A stretch of 13,997 nucleotides of DNA, from positions 1 through 13,997 of the forward strand of contig CAIJOU010000317.1 of NCBI GenBank assembly GCA_903822375.1. Reading direction: 5' to 3'. This DNA comes from Candidatus Hydrogenedentota bacterium. GTDB taxonomy: Bacteria; Hydrogenedentota; Hydrogenedentia; Hydrogenedentales; CAITNO01. Below the pieces are notes generated by a model that was not told where the DNA came from, made no database searches, and worked only from the letters and a program-made list of their open reading frames with translations. Made by a program: the position numbers and the translations under genes. This document shows, one piece after another, positions 1-7,155 of this stretch (position 1 is its first letter; each line of letters opens with the position of its first letter).

Positions 1-2
1 CG

Positions 3-485
3 GGAATAGCCATTCTCGGATTCATCGCTCCGGATAGCCTTGTGGGTGGCGCGGGCGAGCGCGTGGGCGTTCACTTTGTGGGCGGGGCGGCCGGCATCAT
101 CACCGCGATGGCTTTTGTGAGTCTGCCTTTCCTCATAAACGCGGCGCGTGACGGATTTTCGGCCGTTCCCGAGCGCCTCGAAAAGGTGGCGCTGAGCTTG
201 GGCGCCTCACCGGTCCGTGTCTTCTTCACCATCTCCGTGCCGCTGGCGTGGAGGTCCATATTGTCCGGACTGGTGATGATGTGGGCGCGCGGTCTCAGCG
301 AATTCGGGGCGGTGGCCATCGTGGCCTATCATCCCATTGTGACACCGGTGCTCATATATGAGCGTTTCGGCGCGTTTGGCCTGAAGTATGCCCGGCCTGT
401 GGCCGTGCTGTTCTTGGGCGTGTGCCTGTTGTTCTTCATTGTTGTCCGGCTGCTGTCGCGGGAGCGCAACGATGTTGCGCGTTGA
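3..485 (+). CDS. Molybdate/tungstate ABC transporter permease (5' partial)
   Basis: This is the C-terminal part of the membrane subunit of an oxyanion importer. The frame is already open at base 3, so the start lies outside the window and 160 residues plus the stop are visible. Hydrophobic segments alternate with a cytoplasmic loop (bases about 180-250) carrying the ABC-permease EAA-type signature: ALSLGASPVRVFF followed by ISVPLAW, the site that docks on the ATPase. The downstream stretch GLSEFGAVAIVAYHP, then TPVLIYERFG, is characteristic of ModB/WtpB-type permeases, and from memory the wording is closer to WtpB. Its last 14 bases overlap the ATPase gene, so the two are translationally coupled. 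The periplasmic binding protein would be expected upstream, outside the window. Sequence alone does not separate molybdate from tungstate, but the Moco genes downstream fit either. Confidence 0.88.
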   Translation, partial: GIAILGFIAPDSLVGGAGERVGVHFVGGAAGIITAMAFVSLPFLINAARDGFSAVPERLEKVALSLGASPVRVFFTISVPLAWRSILSGLVMMWARGLSEFGAVAIVAYHPIVTPVLIYERFGAFGLKYARPVAVLFLGVCLLFFIVVRLLSRERNDVAR

Positions 486-1533
486 GGGGCTGCATGCCCG
501 GGTCGGCGGCTTCTCGCTCCGAAACGTGTCCTTTGCGGTCGCGGACGGAAACTACCTTGTTCTGCTGGGCGCGTCCGGCGTGGGGAAGACCCTGTTGCTG
601 GAGGCACTGGCGGGGCTGATTCCCGACAGCGGCGGACGTGTCCTTTGGGACGGGGAAGACCTCGGGCGGATGCGCATTCAGCGGCGACGAATGGGGCTGG
701 TCTATCAGAACCAGGCCCTTTTTCCGCATCTCACGGTCTGGCGGAACATCGCCTACGGTGCCCAGTCCGTCGGAGACTCCCGCACGGAGCTGCACCGGCG
801 CGTGCAGGCGCTCGCGGAAGAGGTGGGGGTGGCAGAACTCCTGCAGCGGTACCCCGACACGCTCTCCGGCGGCGAGGCGCAGCGCGTGGCGCTGGCGCGC
901 GCGCTGGCCATGCGGCCCCGGTGCCTGTTGCTGGACGAACCCCTCTCGGCGTTGGACACGCAGGCCCGTGGGGAAATGCGGGCCCTTCTGCGGGAACTGC
1001 ACCGCAGGGGGCAAACGGTTGTCCACGTGACGCATGATTATGAGGAGGCCGTCTCGCTGGCCACCCAGGTCGGCATCATGGAAAACGGGACCGTGGTTCA
1101 GACCGGCACGCCGGAGGAGGTGTTTCACCACCCGAAATCGGAGTTTGTGGCGCGTTTTGTCGGCATACGAAACGTGTTTCCCGGGGCGCTTGAGGCCGCC
1201 GCATCCCAAGATGCTGACACGGCCCCGTTTGTCAGCAGGGACGTGCGTTTCTCGATTCTGACGCAGACCCGGCCCGGAAAGGGACTGATGATTGTGCGCA
1301 GCGAGGACATCACGCTCTCACGGACCCGTCCCGAGTCGAGCGCACAGAACTGTTTGCAGGGCAGCGTGATTGATGTTGTGCCCGCGCGGTTGGGTCTGGA
1401 GGTCTATGTGGATATTGGCGTGGAGGTCGCCGCGCTGATTACGGGCGTTTCGGCACAGCGGCTGGATGTGCGGCGCGGACAGGATGTGTGGGTCAGTTTC
1501 AAGGCAAGCGCCGCGCGCTTTGTGGAAGAGTGA
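472..1533 (+). CDS. modC: Molybdate/tungstate ABC transporter ATP-binding protein
   Basis: This cytoplasmic ATPase of 353 residues powers the importer encoded just upstream. Walker A is GASGVGKT at residues 33-40, the ABC signature LSGGEAQ begins at 131, Walker B ends in LLLDEP with D155/E156, and the switch histidine is H188 (HVTHD). After about residue 240 the C-terminal part has a TOBE-like character (GSVIDVVPARLGLEVYVDIG), the usual oxyanion-sensing regulatory domain of ModC/WtpC. The ATG at 472 was chosen because GGAG at 461-464 sits 7 bases upstream and the protein begins directly with the ABC-type first strand. Upstream in-frame starts would add unrelated sequence overlapping the permease. 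Length is normal for ModC (about 350). WtpC is an equally acceptable name. Confidence 0.92.
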   Translation: MLRVEGLHARVGGFSLRNVSFAVADGNYLVLLGASGVGKTLLLEALAGLIPDSGGRVLWDGEDLGRMRIQRRRMGLVYQNQALFPHLTVWRNIAYGAQSVGDSRTELHRRVQALAEEVGVAELLQRYPDTLSGGEAQRVALARALAMRPRCLLLDEPLSALDTQARGEMRALLRELHRRGQTVVHVTHDYEEAVSLATQVGIMENGTVVQTGTPEEVFHHPKSEFVARFVGIRNVFPGALEAAASQDADTAPFVSRDVRFSILTQTRPGKGLMIVRSEDITLSRTRPESSAQNCLQGSVIDVVPARLGLEVYVDIGVEVAALITGVSAQRLDVRRGQDVWVSFKASAARFVEE

Positions 1534-1534
1534 C

Positions 1535-2152
1535 ATGATTAGCGCACCCAACATGATTCTGATTGGTGCGGCAGGCCGCGATGCCGGGAAGACGGTTCTT
1601 GCCTGCGAATTGATCAGACGCTTTCGCCATGCCGGCGTGATGGGGGCAAAAGTGACCGCTGTTCAGGAGCGCGACGGGACCTGCCCGCGCGGCGGGGAAG
1701 GGTGCGGTGTCTGCTCCTCGCTGGAGGGGGCCTATTGCCTCACCGAGGAAACGGACGCGGGCGCGGGCAAGGACACGCAGCGACTGCTTTCCAGCGGTGC
1801 GCGGCGCGTTTTCTGGCTGCGCGTGCTGAAGGACCGTCTGGAGGAGGGTGCCCGGGCACTGCTTGACGCGCTGGGTCCGGACACGCCGGTGGTATGCGAA
1901 TCCAACAGCCTGCGCAATGTGGTGGAACCCGGGGTGTTTCTCATGGTGCGTCATCGTGATGACAGGACCGTCAAGGACTCCGCGCAGGGCGTGCTGCGGT
2001 ACGCGGACGAAACGGTCCATTCCGACGGAAAATGCTTCGATTTTGACCTGGACCGTATTGGTCTGGTGGGCGCACGCTGGATGCTGTGCCGCACGGGGGC
2101 TGAAGCCGTTTTGGCATCCGGCAGCGCGCGAAAAGACGAGGAGGTCAAATGA
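1535..2152 (+). CDS. MobB-like P-loop protein with a cysteine cluster
   Basis: This 205-residue protein has a P-loop (AGRDAGKT, residues 13-20) right after the first strand ILIGA, as in MobB, the GTP-binding partner in molybdopterin-guanine dinucleotide formation. AGAGKDTQRLLSSGA (G78-K79-D80-T81) resembles the MobB GKDS...AGA segment, and VVCESNSLRN (C121-E122-S123) resembles the MobB strand ending in EG. Between these it carries C50, C57, C60 and C68 (C-X6-C-X2-C-X7-C, within CPRGGEGCGVC), which classical MobB lacks as far as I recall; it may bind zinc or an Fe-S cluster. It starts 1 base after the modC stop and overlaps moeA by ATGA. An in-frame ATG at 1553 is an alternative start. The family assignment is by motif only; a Moco nucleotide-transfer or maturation role is inferred from motifs and context. 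Confidence 0.68.
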   Translation: MISAPNMILIGAAGRDAGKTVLACELIRRFRHAGVMGAKVTAVQERDGTCPRGGEGCGVCSSLEGAYCLTEETDAGAGKDTQRLLSSGARRVFWLRVLKDRLEEGARALLDALGPDTPVVCESNSLRNVVEPGVFLMVRHRDDRTVKDSAQGVLRYADETVHSDGKCFDFDLDRIGLVGARWMLCRTGAEAVLASGSARKDEEVK

Positions 2153-3324
2153 TCAGCTTCGACGGAGCTCTTGAAATCGTCATGGGCCGCGCACGGGTGC
2201 TCGAGGAGGAGCAGGTGGACCTGCGCATGGCTGCCGGGCGTGTGCTGACCCAAGAAGTGTGCTGCGACATGGACATGCCGCCTTTCGACAAGTCGGCGAT
2301 GGACGGGTATTCGTGCCGGCATGCGGACCTGCCCGGTCCGCTGCGTGTCATCGAAACGATACAGGCGGGTTCGATTCCGGCGAGGACGGTGGGTGTCGGC
2401 GAATGCGCAAAGGTCATGACCGGCGCGATGGTTCCGCAGGGGGCCGACTGCGTCATCATGGTGGAACACACGGAAGTGGACGGCGAGGGACGGGTCCGGT
2501 TCACGCGGACAGACAGCGCGCCGAATATCTGTTATCGCGGTGAGGATATTCGCGCGGGGGACGTTGTGCTGCGCACCGGCACCCTGCTGGCGCCGCAGCA
2601 CATTGCCGTATTGGCGATGGCCGGTTGCGTGCGGCCGCTGGTTGCGCGCCGTCCCCGCGTTGCCGTTGTCGCCACAGGCGATGAACTGGTGGAACCGGAG
2701 CAAACTCCCGGACCATCTCAAATCCGGACCAGCAACAGCTATCAAATCTGCGCGCAGATGGAACAGGCGGGCGCGCAGGTGACCTATTACGGCATAGTGG
2801 CGGACACCGAGGCGGCCATTGACGCCGTCATGAAACAGGCGATGGCCGGGAACGACGTGCTGTTGCTGTCGGGCGGCGTGTCCATGGGGGATTTTGACCT
2901 GGTTCCCGGCGTGATGGCCGGGAATGGCATTGAAATCCTGTTCGACTCCATCGCCATCAAACCGGGCAAGCCCACCACTTTCGGCGTGGGACCGTCGGTC
3001 TACTGTTTCGGCCTTCCCGGAAACCCGGTTTCGACTTTTGTGCAGTGCGAGATTCTGGTCAAACCGTTTCTGTACGCACTGATGGGGCACCAGTACCGGG
3101 CCCCCCATTCATGGTTGCCGCTTGCGGAGACGTTTCAGCGGAAACGGGCGGACCGCGAGGCTTGGATTCCGGTGGAATGCACCACCGACGGCGGCGTCCG
3201 CGCACGCACCTACCACGGTTCTGCGCACATCAGCGCACTTTCCGGCGCGCACGGGCTTCTTGCCGTGCCGCAGGGAACGACCGTGATCGAGAAGGGAACG
3301 CTGGTCCGTGTTCGATCAATTTGA
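2149..3324 (+). CDS. moeA: Molybdopterin molybdenumtransferase MoeA
   Basis: MoeA inserts molybdate (or tungstate) into adenylated molybdopterin in the last step of basic Moco synthesis. The 391-residue protein is full length for the family. Hallmarks are PPFDKSAMDGYS (residues 44-55, with D52 matching E. coli D59), the MTGAMVPQGADCVIM segment, the MogA-like fold core LLSGGVSMGDFDLVP (D248), and IKPGKPTTFG followed by FGLPGNPVSTFV. The C-terminal part is the usual domain IV barrel. Its ATG overlaps the preceding stop as ATGA, and its end overlaps moaA by 17 bases, so expression is strongly coupled in both directions. The MogA activity that supplies its substrate lies in the fusion gene at 6125-7075. 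No unusual residue was noticed. Confidence 0.96.
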   Translation: MISFDGALEIVMGRARVLEEEQVDLRMAAGRVLTQEVCCDMDMPPFDKSAMDGYSCRHADLPGPLRVIETIQAGSIPARTVGVGECAKVMTGAMVPQGADCVIMVEHTEVDGEGRVRFTRTDSAPNICYRGEDIRAGDVVLRTGTLLAPQHIAVLAMAGCVRPLVARRPRVAVVATGDELVEPEQTPGPSQIRTSNSYQICAQMEQAGAQVTYYGIVADTEAAIDAVMKQAMAGNDVLLLSGGVSMGDFDLVPGVMAGNGIEILFDSIAIKPGKPTTFGVGPSVYCFGLPGNPVSTFVQCEILVKPFLYALMGHQYRAPHSWLPLAETFQRKRADREAWIPVECTTDGGVRARTYHGSAHISALSGAHGLLAVPQGTTVIEKGTLVRVRSI

Positions 3325-4105
3325 GCGTTCCATCAACTATCTGCGGATTTCCGTGACGGACAAATGCAATTTGCGCTGTGTCTACTGCATGCCGGCCGGG
3401 GGCGTTCCCCCGATGCGGCACGGGGACGTGCTGTCGTTTGAAGAGATCGTGGACGTTGCGCGGACCGCCGTTGAAATGGGTGTCACCAAGGTCCGCGTCA
3501 CAGGCGGCGAGCCGCTGGTGCGGCGCAACATTGTCGCGCTGGTTTCCATGCTGGCCGGGATTGACGGCATCCGCGACTACGCGATGACGACCAACGGCAT
3601 CCGTCTTTCCGAGTTCGCCGCCGACCTTGCCGCCGCCGGCCTGCAGCGGGTGAACGTGAGCCTGGATGCGGTGGAGCCCGGGCGCTATGCCGAACTCACG
3701 CGGGGCGGCGACGTGCGCGAGGCACTCGCCGGGATCGCCGCGGCCCGTGCCGCGGGACTGTCGCCGGTCAAACTGAACTGCGTGGTGCAGGAGTCACCGG
3801 AAGAGCCGGACGCGCGGGCAGTTCTCGCGTTTGGACAGGCGGAGGGGCTTGAGGTGCGTTTCATCCGGCGGATGAACCTTTCCCAGGGCATCTTCTCCGT
3901 GGTCATCGGCGGGACCGGCGGCGACTGCGCGCGCTGCAACCGCCTGAGACTTTCGTGCAACGGTCTGGTGCGCCCCTGTCTTTTCAGCGACCTGGGTTTT
4001 AGCGTGCGCGAACTTGGGCCCCGCGGGGCCATTCGCCGCGCCGTGGAGGCCAAACCGGCCTGCGGCGGAAAGAGCAATGAAATGTTTCACACCATAGGAG
4101 GTTGA
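3308..4105 (+). CDS. moaA: GTP 3',8-cyclase MoaA, compact form
   Basis: MoaA is a radical SAM enzyme that starts Moco synthesis by rearranging GTP. The N-terminal cluster motif is C20-X3-C24-X2-C27 in TDKCNLRCVYCMP, followed by VTGGEPLVR (SAM binding) and SLDAVEPGRYAELT. The second cluster is C207-X2-C210-X13-C224 with the GTP-binding arginines in CNRLRLS, and the protein ends in the expected GG. It has only 265 residues against about 325-340 usually. The shortage lies between RFIRRM (184-189) and C207: 23 residues separate R184 and C207, where E. coli has roughly 70. The frame is continuous, so this looks like an internal deletion rather than a frameshift. The start is GTG, overlapping moeA by 17 bases, with a purine-rich stretch (GAGAAGGGA) at about 3289-3297. 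Identity is secure; activity of the compact form is not. Confidence 0.9.
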   Translation: MFDQFERSINYLRISVTDKCNLRCVYCMPAGGVPPMRHGDVLSFEEIVDVARTAVEMGVTKVRVTGGEPLVRRNIVALVSMLAGIDGIRDYAMTTNGIRLSEFAADLAAAGLQRVNVSLDAVEPGRYAELTRGGDVREALAGIAAARAAGLSPVKLNCVVQESPEEPDARAVLAFGQAEGLEVRFIRRMNLSQGIFSVVIGGTGGDCARCNRLRLSCNGLVRPCLFSDLGFSVRELGPRGAIRRAVEAKPACGGKSNEMFHTIGG

Positions 4106-4108
4106 AGT

Positions 4109-4564
4109 ATGCCGTCCCTGTCCCATGTAGACGATGAAGGCCGGGCGCGAATGGTGGATGTCGGCCACAAGCCGGACCAGCGCCGTGTTGCGCGGGCGTC
4201 GGGAAAGATCCGCATGGCGCCCGCGACGGTGGCGCTGGTGAGGGAGAACGGTGTCAAGAAAGGCGACGTGCTCACCGTGGCGGAGATTGCGGGGGTTCAG
4301 GCCGCCAAGAAGACTTGGGACTTGATACCGTTATGTCACGCCGTGCATATCGGTGGGATCAAAGTTGTCGGGAAGCTTGAGGCCGACGGCGTCACGATAA
4401 CGGGAGAAGTGTCGGGCACCGGACCCACCGGGGTCGAAATGGAGGCATTGACGGCTGTCAGCGTCGCCCTGCTAACGGTGTACGACATGTGCAAGGCAGT
4501 CGACAAGGGCATGGTTATTGGAGACATTGCCCTTCTGGAAAAGACAAAGGAAGCGTTGGCGTGA
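4109..4564 (+). CDS. moaC: Cyclic pyranopterin monophosphate synthase MoaC
   Basis: MoaC turns the MoaA product into cyclic pyranopterin monophosphate in the cytoplasm. The 151-residue protein has normal length and hallmarks: MVDVGHKPDQRRVARASG near the N-terminus, the PLCH motif (here followed by AVHIGGIKV instead of the more usual PL), GPTGVEMEALTAVSVALLT, and the catalytic YDMCKAVDK with D126 and K129 matching E. coli D128 and K131. The ATG at 4109 has a strong AGGAGG at 4096-4101 and lies 3 bases after the moaA stop, so MoaA and MoaC should be made together. It ends 27 bases before the prepilin-like gene. Confidence 0.96.
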   Translation: MPSLSHVDDEGRARMVDVGHKPDQRRVARASGKIRMAPATVALVRENGVKKGDVLTVAEIAGVQAAKKTWDLIPLCHAVHIGGIKVVGKLEADGVTITGEVSGTGPTGVEMEALTAVSVALLTVYDMCKAVDKGMVIGDIALLEKTKEALA

Positions 4565-4591
4565 AACAGAACAAGGAAGGAGCACGCTGAA

Positions 4592-5446
4592 ATGAAGCAG
4601 ATTGTATGGAGAAGCGGGAAAGGGTTTACCCTGATTGAATTGCTGGTGGTGATCGCGATCATCGGTATTCTGGCGGCAATACTGCTGCCTGCACTGGCCC
4701 GGGCGCGCGAAGCGGCGCGCCGTTCCTCCTGCCAGAACAACCTGAAGCAGACCGCACTGGTTTTCAAAATGTATGCGAACGAGAGCAGCGGTCAGAGTTT
4801 CCCGCCGCAATACCCGGGATACTATCCGGCGGGCGGGGCGACTCCCGTCCCGGGACATTCCTTCTTCTGGGGACCCGCGGTCTACCCGGAGTACTTGACG
4901 GACTACAAAATTCTCTTTTGCCCGTCCGACCCCGGCGCGGGAACTGTAACGGCCATCCTGAACGAGCTTTCAAACAAGCATTATGCCGAGTTGGCGCAGC
5001 AGTTTCGCGACTATTCCTACATGTATCTTGGCTGGGCGACCCGCACGGATGACGACTGGGGCATTTGGAAGTCGGCGTCAAATGCCGCCCGAAACGGCGA
5101 CAAGATCTTGCCGACGGGTTTTGTCACCGAAGACATTAATTCCACCGCGGGGAAACTGTACCGCCTGCGCGAGGGAATTGAGCGGTTCTTCGTGACGGAC
5201 ATCAACAATCCTGCGGCGAGCGCCCTGGCGCAGAGTGGGGTGGTCGTGATGTGGGACATGATTTCCTCCCAGTCCTCGTCGGGCAACCAGTTTAACCACT
5301 TGCCCGGCGGCATCAACATTCTGTACATGGATGGCCATACCGAATTCGTCCGGTATCCGGGTGCGTATCCCTGCGATGCGTATCTCGCCGGAAAACTCGG
5401 CAAGGGTGGGCCGACGCCTCCCACCGATCCGGCCACGGTTCCGTGA
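4592..5446 (+). CDS. DUF1559-type prepilin-like secreted protein
   Basis: This 284-residue protein has a type IV pilin/type II secretion N-terminus: basic leader, then G11|F12-T-L-I-E16 with the glutamate at mature position 5, and the hydrophobic helix LLVVIAIIGILAAILLPALA. Prepilin peptidase would cut after G11. The following ARAREAARRSSCQNNLKQ and a near-C-terminal H236-X10-DG (G247-type context DGH at 247-249) match the DUF1559 / H-X9-DG processing-associated family, with one extra residue in the spacing. Such proteins occur in many copies in Planctomycetota, Lentisphaerota, Hydrogenedentota and related groups, and their role is generally unknown. AAGGAAGGAG at 4573-4582 supports the start. 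Its place between moaC and another exported protein inside a cofactor operon is odd. Function cannot be named beyond a surface or pseudopilus-associated protein. Confidence 0.88.
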   Translation: MKQIVWRSGKGFTLIELLVVIAIIGILAAILLPALARAREAARRSSCQNNLKQTALVFKMYANESSGQSFPPQYPGYYPAGGATPVPGHSFFWGPAVYPEYLTDYKILFCPSDPGAGTVTAILNELSNKHYAELAQQFRDYSYMYLGWATRTDDDWGIWKSASNAARNGDKILPTGFVTEDINSTAGKLYRLREGIERFFVTDINNPAASALAQSGVVVMWDMISSQSSSGNQFNHLPGGINILYMDGHTEFVRYPGAYPCDAYLAGKLGKGGPTPPTDPATVP

Positions 5447-5523
5447 CAATCGTGTGAAGGGGCGGGGGCATGTCAAATGCTTCCCAATGTTAACGTACCT
5501 GTGGCGAAGAAAGGAGTTTTGCA

Positions 5524-6132
5524 ATGAAAACCAACGGACGGATATATGTGACGGCATTATGCATGGTGCTGGTGGCCGGGATTGTGGGAACGGCCGCGGC
5601 GGAACCGAAGCGCAGCGCGGATACGCTGACAATTGTCGATGCCGACGGAACCAGGATTCCATTGACGGCGGAGGAACTTCAAAAGATGCCAAAGGTCACC
5701 GAGGCGAAGTGCATCTGCGTGGGCAAGTCCTCCGGATACATCGGGATCTTCGACTACACCGGCGTTCGCCTGTCGGACCTGCTCCAAAAGGCCGCGGCCA
5801 CGATGACGGCCAAGGAATACAAGCAGGAAAATGCCTATGTTGTTTTCAGGGGGACGGACGGGTATCAGGTGATAGCGTCCTGGACCGAGCTGATGGAAGC
5901 GCCCGAAGGGCGCCGGGGTCTGGTGGCGCTTGAACGCGACGGCAAAGCACTGCCTGAGATGGAAGGCCAGTTCCGTCTTGTTCTGCCGGGTGACAAGTAT
6001 GTCGGGCGGAGCGTAAAATGCCTTGAGACGATAGAGATCCACACGGCCGAAGGGTGTGTGATCATGTCCAAGGAAAAGGAACAGATGGTCAAGGATCTGG
6101 ACAAGGCGGGAAAGGAGGCGGTTGTTGAGTGA
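5524..6132 (+). CDS. Exported protein resembling the sulfite-oxidase-type Moco-binding domain
   Basis: This 202-residue protein starts with a Sec-type signal peptide (hydrophobic residues 8-23, probable cleavage near A26|E27, no twin arginine and no lipobox). The mature part recalls the oxidoreductase molybdopterin-binding fold (SUOX/YedY type): TLTIVDADGTRIPLTAEEL, FDYTGVRLSDLLQKA, a GTDGYQVIASWTEL segment, and GQFRLVLPGDKYVGRSVKCLETIEI at the end. C63 and C65 (KCICVG) lie near where the family's metal-ligand cysteine falls, but I cannot assign one as ligand. A short charged tail (KEKEQMVKDLDKAGKEAVVE) follows. AAAGGAG at about 5510-5516 precedes the ATG. It overlaps the next gene by a few bases. 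It could be a periplasmic redox or Moco-related protein, or a fold relative without cofactor. The nearest neighbours being Moco genes supports, but does not prove, the former. Confidence 0.7.
   Translation: MKTNGRIYVTALCMVLVAGIVGTAAAEPKRSADTLTIVDADGTRIPLTAEELQKMPKVTEAKCICVGKSSGYIGIFDYTGVRLSDLLQKAAATMTAKEYKQENAYVVFRGTDGYQVIASWTELMEAPEGRRGLVALERDGKALPEMEGQFRLVLPGDKYVGRSVKCLETIEIHTAEGCVIMSKEKEQMVKDLDKAGKEAVVE
6113..6118 (+). promoter_or_regulatory. Ribosome binding site deciding a TTG start
   Basis: AGGAGG lies inside the end of the exported-protein gene. Two TTG codons follow at 6122 and 6125, with spacings of 3 and 6 bases, so 6125 is the better start. An in-frame ATG at 6158 would cut into the GEIMSVN strand conserved at the start of MOSC domains and is unlikely. 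Confidence 0.6.
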
Positions 6133-7075
6133 GAACCTGCCGGTAACCGGCGAAATCATGTCCGTGAACCGTTCTGTGGAAAAGGGCACCTCCAAGACCC
6201 CGGTTCCGGAGATCGTGGTTAACGCGCTTGGCGTGGAAGGCGACGCGCATGCCGGTGCATGGCATCGCCAGGTGAGCCTGCTCTCCATGGAGAGCATAGA
6301 CCGTTTCTCCGCCGCAGCATCGGGCCGGCGTTTCGCGTGCGGCGATTTCGCGGAGAACATCACCACGCGTGGAATTGATCTTGGCCGGGTCGCGCTCTTG
6401 GACCGGTTCAGCATCGGCTCCGTTGAACTGGAAGTCACCCAGTTGGGCAAGAAATGCCACGGTGACGGCTGCGCGATCTACCAGGAGGTCGGCCGGTGCG
6501 TCATGCCCAAGGAGGGCATATTCTGCCGCGTTGTCCGGGGAGGCGCTGTCAGGGCGGGGGACGTGATTGTCCACGCTGCCCGTCCGTTTCGCGTGCTCGT
6601 GGTCACCCTGAGCGACCGGGCCAGCCGGGGCGACTACGCCGACCTGAGCGGTCCGCGCGCAGTGCACCACATGGAAGCCTTCTGTGTGGGAAAACGCTGG
6701 CGGCCGCAAATAGAAAGCATGGTGCTGCCCGACGACGCGGAACGCCTGAGAGCGGCGCTGCTTTCAGCGCGCGACGGCGGGGTGGACGTGGTGGTCACGA
6801 CCGGCGGCACGGGCATCGGGCCGCGGGACATCACGCCCGACGTGGTAATGTCGCTGGCGGACAAGCTGATCCCCGGGATCATGGAACACATCCGCCTTGC
6901 CTTCGGCGCACAAAAGCCCAACGCCCTCCTCAGCCGTTCTGTGGCCGCCGTTCTCGGGCGGATGGTGGTGTATACCCTCCCCGGCAGCGTCAAAGCGGTG
7001 GATGAATACATGGGAGAAATAGTGAAGACGCTCGACCACGTGATCTTCACGGTGAACGGCTTGGACACGCACTAA
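6125..7075 (+). CDS. MOSC domain-MogA fusion (molybdopterin adenylyltransferase)
   Basis: This 316-residue two-domain protein has a MOSC domain at about 9-150: GEIMSVNRS, EGDAHAGAWHRQVSLLS, GDFAENITT, and EVTQLGKKCHGDGCAIYQ with C111 and C116, then VMPKEGIFCRVV. MOSC domains bind or transfer Moco or its sulfur ligand. From F155 a MogA/MoaB domain follows: VLVVTLSDRASRGDYADLSGP, TTGGTGIGPRDITPD (225-239) and YTLPGSVKAVDEYM. MogA adenylates molybdopterin with ATP to prepare it for MoeA. Joining the two suggests hand-over of the pterin within one polypeptide. Both domains look intact. It is the last gene of the operon, begins inside the previous gene, and probably uses a TTG start at 6125 (6122 possible). 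Confidence 0.9.
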   Translation: MSENLPVTGEIMSVNRSVEKGTSKTPVPEIVVNALGVEGDAHAGAWHRQVSLLSMESIDRFSAAASGRRFACGDFAENITTRGIDLGRVALLDRFSIGSVELEVTQLGKKCHGDGCAIYQEVGRCVMPKEGIFCRVVRGGAVRAGDVIVHAARPFRVLVVTLSDRASRGDYADLSGPRAVHHMEAFCVGKRWRPQIESMVLPDDAERLRAALLSARDGGVDVVVTTGGTGIGPRDITPDVVMSLADKLIPGIMEHIRLAFGAQKPNALLSRSVAAVLGRMVVYTLPGSVKAVDEYMGEIVKTLDHVIFTVNGLDTH

Positions 7076-7120
7076 CCTACGGTTGTCGCTTCCGATGGCG
7101 GGATGCAGGATCCGGACCCG

Positions 7121-7138
7121 CGACGGTGGCTCCCGTCG
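7121..7138 (+). terminator. Possible operon-end hairpin
   Basis: CGACGG and CCGTCG form a perfect 6-base stem around a 6-base loop, 45 bases after the stop of the last Moco gene. A G-U pair can extend it by one. It is not followed by a run of T, so a classical intrinsic terminator is not shown; it may be a transcript end stabiliser or chance. Confidence 0.35.
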
Positions 7139-7155
7139 TAATGTGACAGGTTCGA

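Noticed and set aside
1951..3108. Long antisense open frame opposite the mobB-like gene and moeA
   Set aside because: It lies fully opposite well-identified genes, its translation is rich in His, Arg and Pro without any family motif, and such shadows are common in GC-rich DNA.
3866..3930. Frameshift in moaA as the cause of its short length
   Set aside because: The sequence before and after the shortened span is in the same frame and both halves match MoaA, so no frame change is needed.
5557..6450. Antisense open frame opposite the exported Moco-fold gene and the MOSC-MogA start
   Set aside because: No recognisable motif, and both sense genes have clear family features and start signals.
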